From NCBI RefSeq assembly GCF_037120725.1, contig NZ_JBBAXC010000005.1:62001-126000 (forward strand): a DNA stretch of 64,000 nt. Direction: 5' to 3'. Position 1 is the first letter of the stretch, and every line of letters begins with the position of its first letter. The translations under genes and the position numbers were made by a program. Of the stretch, positions 26,218 to 35,344 are shown piece by piece. The notes under the pieces are model-generated. The model worked only from the letters and a program-made list of their open reading frames with translations, was not told where the DNA came from and did no database searches. The stretch comes from Bacillus spongiae (lineage in GTDB: Bacteria; Bacillota; Bacilli; Bacillales; Bacillaceae_K).

Positions 26218-26967
26218 TCACTCCTTACGTTGAATAGAATGTTCAATGATTACTTTTTGTCCTTTTAAAATTGGCACAATAGGTATACTGCCTTTCTTTG
26301 ACGCAAATATCACCTCTTCAATCGCATCAAATCGTTTCATTAATTGACCTACATGAGAGGAAGATAAAATATCATAAATTTTTGAACTGCTTTGATAAAA
26401 GTACAGTGCTGCTTTAGCAGCATCAGTTAATGTGTAGTCCTGTTTATGGTTTTTCGTTAAGCAATGAATAAAATCACCTGCCCCGTAAAAATCTTCTAAA
26501 CAAAACTCTCCAGAATTACCAGCACATATAACAATAATGCAATCAGCTTTTTTATCAGCATGGATAGCCTCCGAAACAGCTTGGTTGTTCAACAAAGAGG
26601 CAATATACACCTTTTTAGCAACCGCAGCCTTTCGGAGGGCAACGGTTCCATTTGTTGTCGACAATATTAACCGCTTTCCTTTAATAGCGGGTCTGATAAG
26701 CAATGGACTAGGGTAGATAAACCCTTTAATCGGCTTTGCCTGTTCTTCCCCAGCTAAAATAGTCTCTTCCTTTCTCCCTCTTTGAAAAATTTCTTCAGCC
26801 TCCCAACGGTTCAATACGGGAATGACCTCAGTGGCTCCGTCATACAAAGCAGATGTGATAGTCGTTGTTGCAAGTAAAATATCTAAAACAACAGCTACCT
26901 TGTGATCTTTCTTTAGCTTGAATTCATCAATCTCCTCTTTTCTTGTTAACAAATGTACTTTCGTCAT
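26218..26967 (-). CDS. ComB-like 2-phosphosulfolactate phosphatase
   Basis: A 249-aa protein of the ComB family, which removes phosphate from 2-phosphosulfolactate to give sulfolactate. Recognisable regions are VAVVLDILLATTTITSALYD near the N-terminus, LAGEEQAKPIKGF, ILSTTNGTVALRKA and VICAGNSGEFCLEDFYGAG, the conserved metal/substrate segments. ATG 26967 follows AGGAGGG. It sits inside the acyl-CoA operon between an APH-like kinase and FadE, an unusual place for this enzyme. No sulfolactate synthase (ComA) or sulfur-assimilation gene is nearby. Confidence 0.85.
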   Translation of the reverse strand: MTKVHLLTRKEEIDEFKLKKDHKVAVVLDILLATTTITSALYDGATEVIPVLNRWEAEEIFQRGRKEETILAGEEQAKPIKGFIYPSPLLIRPAIKGKRLILSTTNGTVALRKAAVAKKVYIASLLNNQAVSEAIHADKKADCIIVICAGNSGEFCLEDFYGAGDFIHCLTKNHKQDYTLTDAAKAALYFYQSSSKIYDILSSSHVGQLMKRFDAIEEVIFASKKGSIPIVPILKGQKVIIEHSIQRKE

Positions 26968-26986
26968 GCTTCCCTCCTGCTCTTGA

Positions 26987-28036
26987 TTACACGATACTAT
27001 TTCGACAATGGATGAGTAAGCTCTTCACAAAATCATTAAACCGTGAGAAACGAGGATCCTTTGTTTGACCTTTCTGATAGCGATAGTAGATTTGTTGACA
27101 TATAACAGCCAATTTAAAATAAGCAAACGTGACATAGAAGTCGATTTCACTGACATCTCTTCCACTTTTCTTACTATAGAGCTCAATGAATTCATTCCGT
27201 GTAAAAAAGCCTTCTAAAGTAGTGATTGATTCTTTTCCTAGCCCTGACTTTAAGAGCGGTGGATCATCAGCTTGTGTCCAGTAACTCATTGCCACTCCAA
27301 CATCCGCGAGAGGATCACCCACCGTTGCCATTTCCCAATCAAACAAACCGATCATTTTTGTTAAGTCTTCATTAAACATTGCATTGTTTAGTTTGTAGTC
27401 ATAATGAATGATTGTGGTGTATTTCGATTCTGGAAGGTGATCTGTTAACCAATGAATCACTTGTTCGGCTTCCTGTATATCATCTGTTTTCGCACGTTGG
27501 TAGCGAGAAATCCACCCATTAACTTGACGTTCCATAAACCCTATTGGTCTACTTATTTCGGAAAGACGGGTTTCTCGGTAGTCAATACGATGAAGGTTCA
27601 CAAGCTGCTCGACCATTTCTTCACTAATTGAGCGACAAAGATCTTTGGTTACAGGTGTATTATGTGGAAAGGATGTGTCTAAAACGACACCATGCTTTCT
27701 TTCCATTAAGAAAAATGGGCTACCGACAATTGAAGTATCTGCTGACATTAAAAGAGGCCTAGGTGCTGCAGGAAAAAGTGAATGAAGTTCGGATAAAAAC
27801 TGGAATTCCCTTTCCATATCATGTGCCTTAGGGGCAACAGGTCCTAAAGGTGGTCTCCGTAAGACCGCTTCCCATTCACCCACTTTTATTTGATACGTCA
27901 AATTGGAATGACCTGCTACAAACTGCTGAATATCCATGCTATCGTGAGGCAAATCTATTCGACCTTGCAGAAACGTTGTTAACTTTTCTTTATCAAGCTC
28001 TTCCCCTTTTCGAACCGGAATTGTATCAATCGCCAC
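26987..28036 (-). CDS. phosphotransferase (APH/choline-kinase fold), ACAD-associated
   Basis: A 349-aa protein of the aminoglycoside-phosphotransferase superfamily, of the kind found next to or fused with acyl-CoA dehydrogenases (ACAD10/11-like). Kinase motifs are IHYDYKLNNAMFNEDL (the Brenner loop with Asp) and GLFDWEMATVGDPLADVG (metal-binding Asp). In ACAD11-type systems the kinase phosphorylates 4-hydroxyacyl-CoA before rearrangement; here that is inference. GTG 28036 has AAGGAG 8 bases upstream. The GTG at 28045 abuts it. Confidence 0.88.
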   Translation of the reverse strand: MAIDTIPVRKGEELDKEKLTTFLQGRIDLPHDSMDIQQFVAGHSNLTYQIKVGEWEAVLRRPPLGPVAPKAHDMEREFQFLSELHSLFPAAPRPLLMSADTSIVGSPFFLMERKHGVVLDTSFPHNTPVTKDLCRSISEEMVEQLVNLHRIDYRETRLSEISRPIGFMERQVNGWISRYQRAKTDDIQEAEQVIHWLTDHLPESKYTTIIHYDYKLNNAMFNEDLTKMIGLFDWEMATVGDPLADVGVAMSYWTQADDPPLLKSGLGKESITTLEGFFTRNEFIELYSKKSGRDVSEIDFYVTFAYFKLAVICQQIYYRYQKGQTKDPRFSRFNDFVKSLLIHCRNSIV

Positions 28037-28088
28037 TTGCTTCACTCCTTATCAACCTGAAAATTCAGTTTTTTTACTATCTAGCTAT

Positions 28089-28976
28089 CTACTTTTCTCT
28101 CATAGCCGTTTGTTTGTACTCATACCATCCCTTTCCTGTTTTCCTGCCAAGGTCCCCTCTTTGCACTTTTTCAACGATGGAAGCAAAAGGTTGATCGGCG
28201 GGATCCCCTGTTTCTTTGTATCGCTGCTTCATCACATAATACCCAACATCAATCCCCGATAAATCCATAATCTGAAATGGCCCTAACGGATGACTTAACG
28301 CTTGGCGACAAATCGTATCGATATCTTTAAAATCAGCTATCCCTTCCTCATATAAAGAGACTGCTTCTCTTTGGAGAGCTCCTAAAATACGATTCGCGAC
28401 AAAGCCTGAAATCTCCTTTTTAAGTAGGATTCCCGTTCGATTCATTTTTTCACAAACAGCCATTGTAAGTTGAGCTGTTTCTTCTGATGTTGTCTCACTC
28501 ATGACTACTTCGACACAATCCATTACAAGCGGTGGGAAGAAGAAATGCATGTTCACCACTTTTTCTGGACGGGAGGTAACCGAACTAAGTAGGCTATTCA
28601 CAATGGTAGAGCTATTAGTAGCCAAGATTGTATGTGGCGGAGTCCATTTATCTAATTTCGCAAAGACTTCCTGTTTAATCTCTAACTTTTCAACAACAGC
28701 TTCGACAACAAAATCGGCATTAGCTGAAGCTTTTTGAAGATTCGTAGTAAAAGATAATCTATTAAAGGCAGCATCGCGCTCCCTTTTGGAGAGTTTTCCC
28801 TTCTGTTCCCACTTATCCATTAAAGCATGAAGTGTTCCTTCTGCCTTCTTCAGTACTTGAGCGTCTACATCTTGAAGTGTTGTCTCAAACCCACCTAACG
28901 CCGAAAGCATGGCGATTTGATGACCCATTTGACCAGCACCAACGACGGAAATAGATTGAATATCTGATATGTTCAT
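28089..28976 (-). CDS. 3-hydroxyacyl-CoA dehydrogenase (HBD type)
   Basis: A 295-aa NAD-dependent dehydrogenase. The Rossmann motif is SVVGAGQMGHQIAMLSALGG, and catalytic regions ATNSSTIVNSLL and VNMHFFFPPLVMDCVEVV follow, with the conserved His of MHFF. The C-terminal domain has GFVANRILGALQREAVSLYE. It catalyses the third step of beta-oxidation or acetoacetyl-CoA reduction. ATG 28976 is better spaced from AAAGGAG than the ATG two codons upstream. Confidence 0.92.
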   Translation of the reverse strand: MNISDIQSISVVGAGQMGHQIAMLSALGGFETTLQDVDAQVLKKAEGTLHALMDKWEQKGKLSKRERDAAFNRLSFTTNLQKASANADFVVEAVVEKLEIKQEVFAKLDKWTPPHTILATNSSTIVNSLLSSVTSRPEKVVNMHFFFPPLVMDCVEVVMSETTSEETAQLTMAVCEKMNRTGILLKKEISGFVANRILGALQREAVSLYEEGIADFKDIDTICRQALSHPLGPFQIMDLSGIDVGYYVMKQRYKETGDPADQPFASIVEKVQRGDLGRKTGKGWYEYKQTAMREK

Positions 28977-29061
28977 TGACATTTCTCCTTTTCTTATAAT
29001 AGAAATGGAAAGGGGAGAATAGACGTAGTCCTTATTCGAGTCTCCCCAGAACGTTTCCCTA

Positions 29062-29625
29062 TTATTTAGAAATACCGTTAAGAACCATTTCTAAATAAAT
29101 TTCCGATAATTCCTTATCTGTTAATTGACTACTTGGATTAAACCATTGATAGCTCCAGTTCGTCATTCCTAATAGACCAAATGTGACTATTCTAGCATTT
29201 AAATCCGTACGGAATTCCCCATTACCCATTCCTTGATTGATCAACGTTTCTACATTTTTTCGAAATTGATCTCGCTTTGGAATAATTTCATTCAAGCGTT
29301 CCTCGTTTAAATGCCTCATTTCACGAAAAAACACCTTCGCACTCGCACCTTGCCTTTCTATATTCCGAATTAATAAATACACGATTTCAAATAGCTTATC
29401 TTTACAGTTTTTTGTTGAATCCAAAAGAATCCTTTCCTGATGACTCAAGATGTCATCAATGTAGGCAAGCTGAATATCCATTAATAGCTCTTCTTTACTA
29501 GAAAAATAATAATAAAAGGTTCCTTTCGTTACCCCTAGTGCATCTACAATGTCTTGAATCGATGTTTCACTAAACCCTTTTTCATCAAATAACGATATGC
29601 TTTGTTGTGTCAACTTATCCTTCAT
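29062..29625 (-). CDS. TetR/AcrR family repressor of the fatty-acid operon
   Basis: A 187-aa regulator with the N-terminal TetR helix-turn-helix (GFSETSIQDIVDALGVTKGT then FYYYFSSKEEL). The C-terminal ligand domain resembles the acyl-CoA-responsive FadR-type regulators of Bacillus. It lies inside the operon it probably represses, 80 bases after the acyl-CoA ligase. That gap contains a TATAAT element and a small inverted repeat, so it may also have its own promoter. The ligand (acyl-CoA) is inferred from context. Confidence 0.88.
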   Translation of the reverse strand: MKDKLTQQSISLFDEKGFSETSIQDIVDALGVTKGTFYYYFSSKEELLMDIQLAYIDDILSHQERILLDSTKNCKDKLFEIVYLLIRNIERQGASAKVFFREMRHLNEERLNEIIPKRDQFRKNVETLINQGMGNGEFRTDLNARIVTFGLLGMTNWSYQWFNPSSQLTDKELSEIYLEMVLNGISK

Positions 29626-29647
29626 GTCCCAATCCCCACAATTCCTA

Positions 29648-29674
29648 TCAAAATATGGTAGAAATTATACCATA
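29648..29674 (-). promoter_or_regulatory. possible internal promoter with inverted repeat before tetR
   Basis: TATGGTA and TACCATA halves surround GAAATTA in the 80-base gap. The minus strand reads GGTATAAT, an extended -10. A -35 is not obvious. Confidence 0.35.
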
Positions 29675-29705
29675 ATTCCTTTCCACTTTTCCTTTTTATT
29701 CCGGT

Positions 29706-31331
29706 TTATTTGGGAACATTATTTGGCCTTTTTGCTTCCTCTCTTAAGGATCTTCTAAGGATTTTCCCAACATTTGTTTTCGGAAGCTGTTGGCGGAACT
29801 CAACAGTAGTCGGTACTTTATAGGAAGCCAAACTTGTACGACAAAATGCTATTATTTCAGCCTCTGTTGTTTCCATTCCTCCTTTTAAGACGACCACAGC
29901 TTTAACGGTCTCACCCCGATAGGCGTCAGGAACCCCAATTACTACAGCCTCTTGAATAGAAGGGTGTTCATAAATCACTTCTTCAACTTCTCGAGGGTAA
30001 ATGTTAAATCCACTAGCGATGATCAGGTCCTTCTTACGATCGATAATTGTAAGGTAACCATCCTCATCCATTTTGGCAATATCACCTGTATAAAACCACC
30101 CGTCCCGAAGGGCATGTGCGGTTTCCTCCGGCATATTCCAGTAGCCTTTCATTACTTGAGGTCCTTTAATAATGATTTCACCTAATTCACCAGCAGGTAC
30201 TTCCTTTTCCCCCGTTGCTAAGTCGACGATTTTATAATCCATCGAAGGTAAGGCAAGCCCAACCGTGCCAAACTTTCTCTCTGCAAAATTGCCATTACCA
30301 TGAGTGCATGAAGATGTTTCAGACAGACCATAGCCCTCCAATATTCTTGCTCCTGTTTTACGCTCGAATTCTTTAAATAATTCAACCGGCATGGGCGCTC
30401 CACCGCTATTACATGTATGGATACTATCAAGTTTATACTCTCCAAGTTTAGGATGATGAGTAATCGCCACATACATCGTTGGAACCCCAGGGAAAATTGT
30501 TGGACGTGTTAGGTTGATAGTTTGTAAAACTTCCTCTACTTCAAACCTTGGAAGCATGATTGATTCTGCTCCTGCGAAAATCGCAAAATTCATACATGAC
30601 GACACACCAAATATATGAAAAAGCGGAACGACTGATAAAATACGTTCTTCTCCTTCCTTAAACTCGTGTTTAAAGAATTCAGCTGACTGAACCACATTTG
30701 CAAGCAAATTCCGTTGCGTTAACATCGCTCCTTTTGAACGTCCGGTCGTTCCACCCGTATATTGCAACACAGCAATGTCCTGTTCGGTATCGATATCAAC
30801 AGGAGTTAAATCTCCGGCAGAATTGGCTATCATTTTCTGAAAATCTTCAGCCTCAACAGAGAGAGAAGTAGGTTTTAAGTTTACTACAATCACATTCTTT
30901 ACCTTTGTGTTTGCTTGAATGCTCTTCAGACGAGGGTATAAACTTTCGAGCACAATGATCGTTTCCGCTTCAGAGTCATTTAATAAATATTCTAATTCTC
31001 TTTCTACTAACATCGGATTAACCTGTGCCACAATTCCGCCTGCGAGTAACGTTCCATAAAACGCTATAACGTATTGAGGACAATTCGGAAGCATGATAGC
31101 CACTCTATCTCCTTTTTGTACATTCTTTTTTTGAAGAGCAGCGGCAAATAATTGAACGGATGTATGCAATTGTTGATAAGTAAGTTGTTGATTAAAAAAT
31201 CTAATCGCGCTATGTTGTGGATACTTCGTGGCTGTGTCTTGGAGAACCTGAGGCAATGTTTTGTTCGGAATGACAACTTCTGATTGAATGGAATCTGGAT
31301 AATGCTTTAACCAAGCTTTATTTGTACTCAT
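29706..31331 (-). CDS. long-chain acyl-CoA ligase
   Basis: A 541-aa AMP-forming synthetase that activates fatty acids to acyl-CoA. The P-loop-like signature is YTGGTTGRSKGAMLTQRN, followed by GYGLSETSS, YTGDIAKMDEDGYLTI and DRKKDLIIASGFNIYPREVE, with the C-terminal catalytic lysine region KTNVGKILRRSLR. The frame is open 26 codons further upstream, but ATG 31331 has GGAGGG 8 bases before it and matches the family N-terminus. It lies 16 bases from the preceding SDR gene. Confidence 0.92.
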   Translation of the reverse strand: MSTNKAWLKHYPDSIQSEVVIPNKTLPQVLQDTATKYPQHSAIRFFNQQLTYQQLHTSVQLFAAALQKKNVQKGDRVAIMLPNCPQYVIAFYGTLLAGGIVAQVNPMLVERELEYLLNDSEAETIIVLESLYPRLKSIQANTKVKNVIVVNLKPTSLSVEAEDFQKMIANSAGDLTPVDIDTEQDIAVLQYTGGTTGRSKGAMLTQRNLLANVVQSAEFFKHEFKEGEERILSVVPLFHIFGVSSCMNFAIFAGAESIMLPRFEVEEVLQTINLTRPTIFPGVPTMYVAITHHPKLGEYKLDSIHTCNSGGAPMPVELFKEFERKTGARILEGYGLSETSSCTHGNGNFAERKFGTVGLALPSMDYKIVDLATGEKEVPAGELGEIIIKGPQVMKGYWNMPEETAHALRDGWFYTGDIAKMDEDGYLTIIDRKKDLIIASGFNIYPREVEEVIYEHPSIQEAVVIGVPDAYRGETVKAVVVLKGGMETTEAEIIAFCRTSLASYKVPTTVEFRQQLPKTNVGKILRRSLREEAKRPNNVPK

Positions 31332-31347
31332 CGATTTCCCTCCATTT

Positions 31348-32100
31348 TTAAAAAGTGAGACTACCACCATCAATTGAAAGTGTAGAACCGGTAATATAGG
31401 ACGATTCATCCGATGCTAAAAATAAAACTCCCTTGGCTACTTCCTGCGGCTTCCCTTCTCGACCAAGTGCATTAGATGTTGAAATTTTTTCCCAGAGACG
31501 TTGATCTTTCTTCCAGTCACCGACGATATCTGTATCAATTAACCCAGGTGCAATGGCATTCACACGAATATTATCCTTTCCATATTCAAGTGCAGCATTT
31601 TTTGTAAATAAAATCACTCCTCCTTTAGAAGCATTATAGGCCGATAAGTATTTTTGTCCCTTCAACCCTAAAATGCTTGCCGTATTAATAATCGAGCCTC
31701 CACCTGTTTTCACCATTTCGGGTACAGCATATTTCGTTCCAAGAAAGACCCCTTTCAGATTAATGTCAATGACCTTGTCCCACTCTTCTTCACTCATTTC
31801 CATGCTATTAATCATCGAATGAGCAATGCCGGCATTATTAAACAAAATACTAATAAAACCATACTGTTTGACCGTTTCTTCAACCATTTTCTTTACATCT
31901 ATGGGTTGTGAAACATCTGTTTGTAAAAACAATGCATTTCCGCCGCTTTCCCGAATATCCTGCATGGTTTTTACTCCTGCGTCAGCATCAATATCCGCTA
32001 TTACAACCTTTGCACCTTCTAATGCAAATGCCAAAGCTGTCTCTCGACCGATCCCTTTGCTTCCACCCGTTACAATCGCAACCTTATTTTGCAATCTCAC
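31348..32100 (-). CDS. short-chain dehydrogenase/reductase (FabG-like)
   Basis: A 250-aa SDR. The cofactor motif is VTGGSKGIGRETALAFALEG, followed by LFNNAGIAHS (NNAG) and the catalytic YNASKGGVILFTK (Tyr-x-x-x-Lys). The C-terminal GSTLSIDGGSLTF is standard. It is probably a 3-hydroxyacyl or related alcohol dehydrogenase of the operon. The start is GTG 32100, 6 bases after GGGAGGG. The upstream ATG would overlap that site. Confidence 0.9.
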   Translation of the reverse strand: MRLQNKVAIVTGGSKGIGRETALAFALEGAKVVIADIDADAGVKTMQDIRESGGNALFLQTDVSQPIDVKKMVEETVKQYGFISILFNNAGIAHSMINSMEMSEEEWDKVIDINLKGVFLGTKYAVPEMVKTGGGSIINTASILGLKGQKYLSAYNASKGGVILFTKNAALEYGKDNIRVNAIAPGLIDTDIVGDWKKDQRLWEKISTSNALGREGKPQEVAKGVLFLASDESSYITGSTLSIDGGSLTF

Positions 32101-32138
32101 GTGTTTCCCTCCCAAATTATTAATGGTTTTAATGCCGG

Positions 32139-32912
32139 CTACAACGCATGGGTTCCTCCATCTACAACGACGATATCTCCCGTCATATAGCTCGATGCTT
32201 TCGACGCCAAGAATACAGCCACCCCTTTTAGATCATCTTCATCTCCGAAGCGACGGAGTGGGGTACTATTTAAAATTGGATTTTTTCCATGTTCCATGAT
32301 CACTTTTGACATTTTCGTAGGGAAAAAGCCCGGAGCTATCGCATTTACATTAATGTTGTATTTCCCCCATTTTGCCGCTAAATCCTTTGTAAATGTGATG
32401 ACCGCTCCTTTACTCGTATTATAAGCAATCGTATCCATTACCCTCGGGTCTGTCCCGCCTAACCCTGCAACAGACGCAATATTAATGATTTTCCCTTCCT
32501 TTTTCTCGATCATGACTTTTCCAACTGCTTGACTCATCAAGAACGTTCCCGTGACATTGACGTCGATCACCTTCTGCCAAGCCGCGAGCGGCATTTCTGT
32601 AACGGGAGCTCCCCAAGTAGCTCCGCTATTGTTTACTAAAATATCAATTCGCCCAAATTTGTTCACTGTTTCGGCGACGACAAAATCCACATCGGCTTGA
32701 TTGGCTATATTGCATGGGAGTGCTAATGTTTCAACACCTAATTTCTCCAATCGTTTCGCTACCGCTTCGCAAGCTTCAACCTTACGAGAACAGAGAACAA
32801 TATTTGCACCTGCTTCTGCTAACCCTTCTGCAATTTGCTCACCTAAACCACGTCCGCCTCCTGTAACAATAGCTGTTTTTCCTGTTAAATCAAATAAAGA
32901 TAATGCATTCAT
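32139..32912 (-). CDS. short-chain dehydrogenase/reductase
   Basis: A 257-aa SDR with VTGGGRGLGEQIAEGLAEAG, a NNSG variant of the NNAG motif (ILVNNSGATWG) and the active-site YNTSKGAVITFTK. The end DIVVVDGGTHAL is typical. It is paralogous to the next gene and lies 38 bases upstream of it in the operon. Substrate unknown; the context points to an acyl-CoA-derived alcohol. Confidence 0.9.
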   Translation of the reverse strand: MNALSLFDLTGKTAIVTGGGRGLGEQIAEGLAEAGANIVLCSRKVEACEAVAKRLEKLGVETLALPCNIANQADVDFVVAETVNKFGRIDILVNNSGATWGAPVTEMPLAAWQKVIDVNVTGTFLMSQAVGKVMIEKKEGKIINIASVAGLGGTDPRVMDTIAYNTSKGAVITFTKDLAAKWGKYNINVNAIAPGFFPTKMSKVIMEHGKNPILNSTPLRRFGDEDDLKGVAVFLASKASSYMTGDIVVVDGGTHAL

Positions 32913-32955
32913 GCTTCCCTCTCACTTTCTATATAGAATGTACTTTCGAAAAAAC

Positions 32956-34188
32956 TCACACAGTCTCTACTTCCGTTTGTACTAGATGCTTTTGAAGCTC
33001 GAGCTTGGCTAGTTGTGCTCGGTGAACTTCATCCGGTCCATCTGCTAACCGTAATGTGCGCGCATTTGCCCATTGAGCTGCCAATGGAAAGTCATCTGAC
33101 ACACCAGCCGCACCAAGCCCTTGTATAGCACGATCAAGAACTCGTAATGCCATGGAAGGGGCCACCACTTTAATCATGGCTATCTCTGGTTTGGCCTCTT
33201 TATTCCCGTACTTGTCCATTTTGTAGGCTGCCTTAAGTGTTAACAGTCTCGCTTGCTCAATCTCGATTCGGGAATCGGCTATCCACTCTTTAATGACACC
33301 TTGATTTGCTAATGATTTACCGAATGCACTTCTTTCTTGAACGCGCTTACATAAAATTTCAAGTGCGTACTCTGCTGCCCCAATTAACCGCATACAATGG
33401 TGGATTCGTCCTGGTCCTAAACGACCTTGTGCAATGGCAAACCCTTTCCCTTCACCCCAAATTATATTTTCTTTAGGAACACGAACGTTTGTGTATGTAA
33501 TTTCTGCATGTCCATGAGGAGCATGGTCATACCCGAAGACTGGTAGCATACGTTTAATTGTGACTCCTTGAGTATCTAATGGAACGATAATCATCGATTG
33601 TTGCTCATGTTTTCGAGCATTTCGATTGGATTTTCCCATCACAATGGCAAATCTACATCGAGGATCTCCTGCCCCTGATGTCCACCACTTATGTCCATTA
33701 ATGACATACTCATCTCCATCTAACACGATATCCGCTTCAATGTTGGTCGCGTCTGACGAAGCAACCTGCGGTTCGGTCATCGAAAAACAAGAGCGAATCT
33801 CCCCATTTAATAAGGGTGTTAACCATTGCTTTTTTTGCTCTGGTGTTCCGTACCGAACGAGCACTTCCATATTCCCTGTGTCAGGTGCATTACAATTAAA
33901 TACCTCTGGTGCAATAAGGGAACGTCCCATAATTTCACAAAGAGGTGCATATTCCGTATTCGTGAGGCCTGCTCCATACTCACTGTCAGGTAAAAACAAG
34001 TTCCATAAGCCTTGTTCTTTTGCTTTCTTTTTCCACGATTCCATCATTGGTGGTACTTGTGACCACCTGCTTTCTTGCTGACTTAATTGTTCCTCATAGA
34101 GTTGTTCATTCGGATAAATATGTTCTTCCATAAATCGAGTCAATTTCTTCTGCAAGGTTACTACTTTCTCAGAATAAGAAAAATCCAT
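32956..34188 (-). CDS. acyl-CoA dehydrogenase (ACAD10/11-like)
   Basis: A 410-aa flavoenzyme. [20 protein letters not shown] is the flavin/substrate segment, and the C-terminus has [20 protein letters not shown] then [19 protein letters not shown], a sequence form typical of the ACAD10/11 group. These act on long or 4-hydroxy acyl-CoAs and often pair with an APH-like kinase, as found in this operon. It is the first gene after the operon promoter. ATG 34188 lies 6 bases after AGGAGG; the ATG at 34194 touches it. Confidence 0.92.
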   Translation of the reverse strand: MDFSYSEKVVTLQKKLTRFMEEHIYPNEQLYEEQLSQQESRWSQVPPMMESWKKKAKEQGLWNLFLPDSEYGAGLTNTEYAPLCEIMGRSLIAPEVFNCNAPDTGNMEVLVRYGTPEQKKQWLTPLLNGEIRSCFSMTEPQVASSDATNIEADIVLDGDEYVINGHKWWTSGAGDPRCRFAIVMGKSNRNARKHEQQSMIIVPLDTQGVTIKRMLPVFGYDHAPHGHAEITYTNVRVPKENIIWGEGKGFAIAQGRLGPGRIHHCMRLIGAAEYALEILCKRVQERSAFGKSLANQGVIKEWIADSRIEIEQARLLTLKAAYKMDKYGNKEAKPEIAMIKVVAPSMALRVLDRAIQGLGAAGVSDDFPLAAQWANARTLRLADGPDEVHRAQLAKLELQKHLVQTEVETV

Positions 34189-34215
34189 CTCCATCCTCCT
34201 CTAATCCAAATCACT

Positions 34216-34274
34216 AACTGACCGGTTGGTATGTTACTTAATTATTAGTATACACACTCCACTATATTATTCAA
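34216..34274 (-). promoter_or_regulatory. sigma-A promoter and putative TetR operator of the fatty-acid operon
   Basis: On the minus strand TTGAAT (34274-34269), 16 bases, then TATACT (34252-34247). Just downstream, 34216-34230 is an imperfect palindrome ACCAACCGGTCAGTT centred on ACCGGT, a plausible site for the operon's TetR protein. Confidence 0.55.
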
Positions 34275-34502
34275 GGAATATTCAGATTATTCAATTTTTA
34301 CAGTTTGAGTTTCCTTCTATTCCATTCTGTTGGAAATGCTAGTTTACTTCTTCTAATCAATACATAATTCCCTTACATTTGTATTGAGCTGAAAGAACTT
34401 TGTTTTCTATCATTAAAATATATATATTAAAAGGAAATATATTTATATTTTGAGAGATTATGGTAAAATATTTATGAATCTAATACATAGGAGGTTTTTA
34501 TC

Positions 34503-34991
34503 ATGAAAAAGAAATTGTTTCTATGCTTTTTGACTTTTATCATGTTGTCTAGTCTGACGGGTGGTGCCGCGCTTGCTAATTCTGATTTCTCTGTTGAGGA
34601 TGAGCCTAATGACACACAAGCCACGGCAGATACAGCTCAATTTTGGGTAAACGAAGAAGATGATTGGTTTAGAGGATATATCATAGGTTCATTTAACGAA
34701 GATACAGATGATACAGATTGGTTCAGAGTAGAAATGAACTTTAATGGAGATAAAACGTTTGGTATAGGAAATATAAAAATGAAATTGAATGAATTCTCTT
34801 ATTCTCTCACCGTGTATGATAGGAATATGAATTTACGTGGAAGTATGACTTATAGAGAAGGTGGTTCAATTCAAGAAATGAAAGATATTATCTTTAGAGA
34901 AGGCGAAGATTATTTTTTCAAAGTTGAATATGTAAGCGGTACACCAGAAGAGCCTTATCTAATAGGAATTGAGATGGATAGTATTTTTTAA
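34503..34991 (+). CDS. secreted protein with PPC-like (pre-peptidase C-terminal) domain
   Basis: A 162-aa protein with a clear signal peptide (MKKKLFLCFLTFIMLSSLTG ... AALA, cleavage near residue 25). The mature start EDEPNDTQATADTA and later DTDWFRVEM are the hallmark of PPC domains, beta-sandwich modules usually attached to secreted proteases. Here the domain stands alone. The ATG follows AGGAGG by 9 bases. It is monocistronic and ends in palindromic repeat copy 3. Function unknown, presumably extracellular binding. Confidence 0.8.
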   Translation: MKKKLFLCFLTFIMLSSLTGGAALANSDFSVEDEPNDTQATADTAQFWVNEEDDWFRGYIIGSFNEDTDDTDWFRVEMNFNGDKTFGIGNIKMKLNEFSYSLTVYDRNMNLRGSMTYREGGSIQEMKDIIFREGEDYFFKVEYVSGTPEEPYLIGIEMDSIF

Positions 34992-35020
34992 CCCAATGAG
35001 TATTATTAACATTATACCTT

Positions 35021-35180
35021 GTGGCTGAGACAAAACTAAATGTACCATTCTCTAAGCCGAATAATTTCTTAAATAACAAGAATTATAATTAAAAAAACCG
35101 AACTATAATGGAACTCTATTTTAGAGTTTTTCATTATAGTTCGGTTTTTCCTTTGGCTGGAATACTTCTGTCCCAGCCTC
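35021..35180. repeat. palindromic GGCTGGGACA repeat, copy 3
   Basis: Nearly identical to 8915-9079 and in the same orientation, but its left end reads GGCTGAGACA. The right end is followed by seven T residues. It begins 30 bases after the secreted-protein gene and likely terminates it. Confidence 0.9.
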
Positions 35181-35344
35181 TTTTTTTATCCTATAAGGCT
35201 TATTCGAGAACATGTTGGTCGAGTTATAGCAAAGCAACATTACCGCGACAAACACGACGAGTAATTATCATTTTTCTACTTATTTGTCATCATCCCAATC
35301 TTTTTATCATTCAGGCTTAAATAATTAAGCCCCCCGCTTTCCAT

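Noticed and set aside
35190-35320. Short protein-like tail (RLIREHVGRVIAKQHYRDKH) after repeat copy 3
   Set aside because: No start, no family recognised; could be chance.
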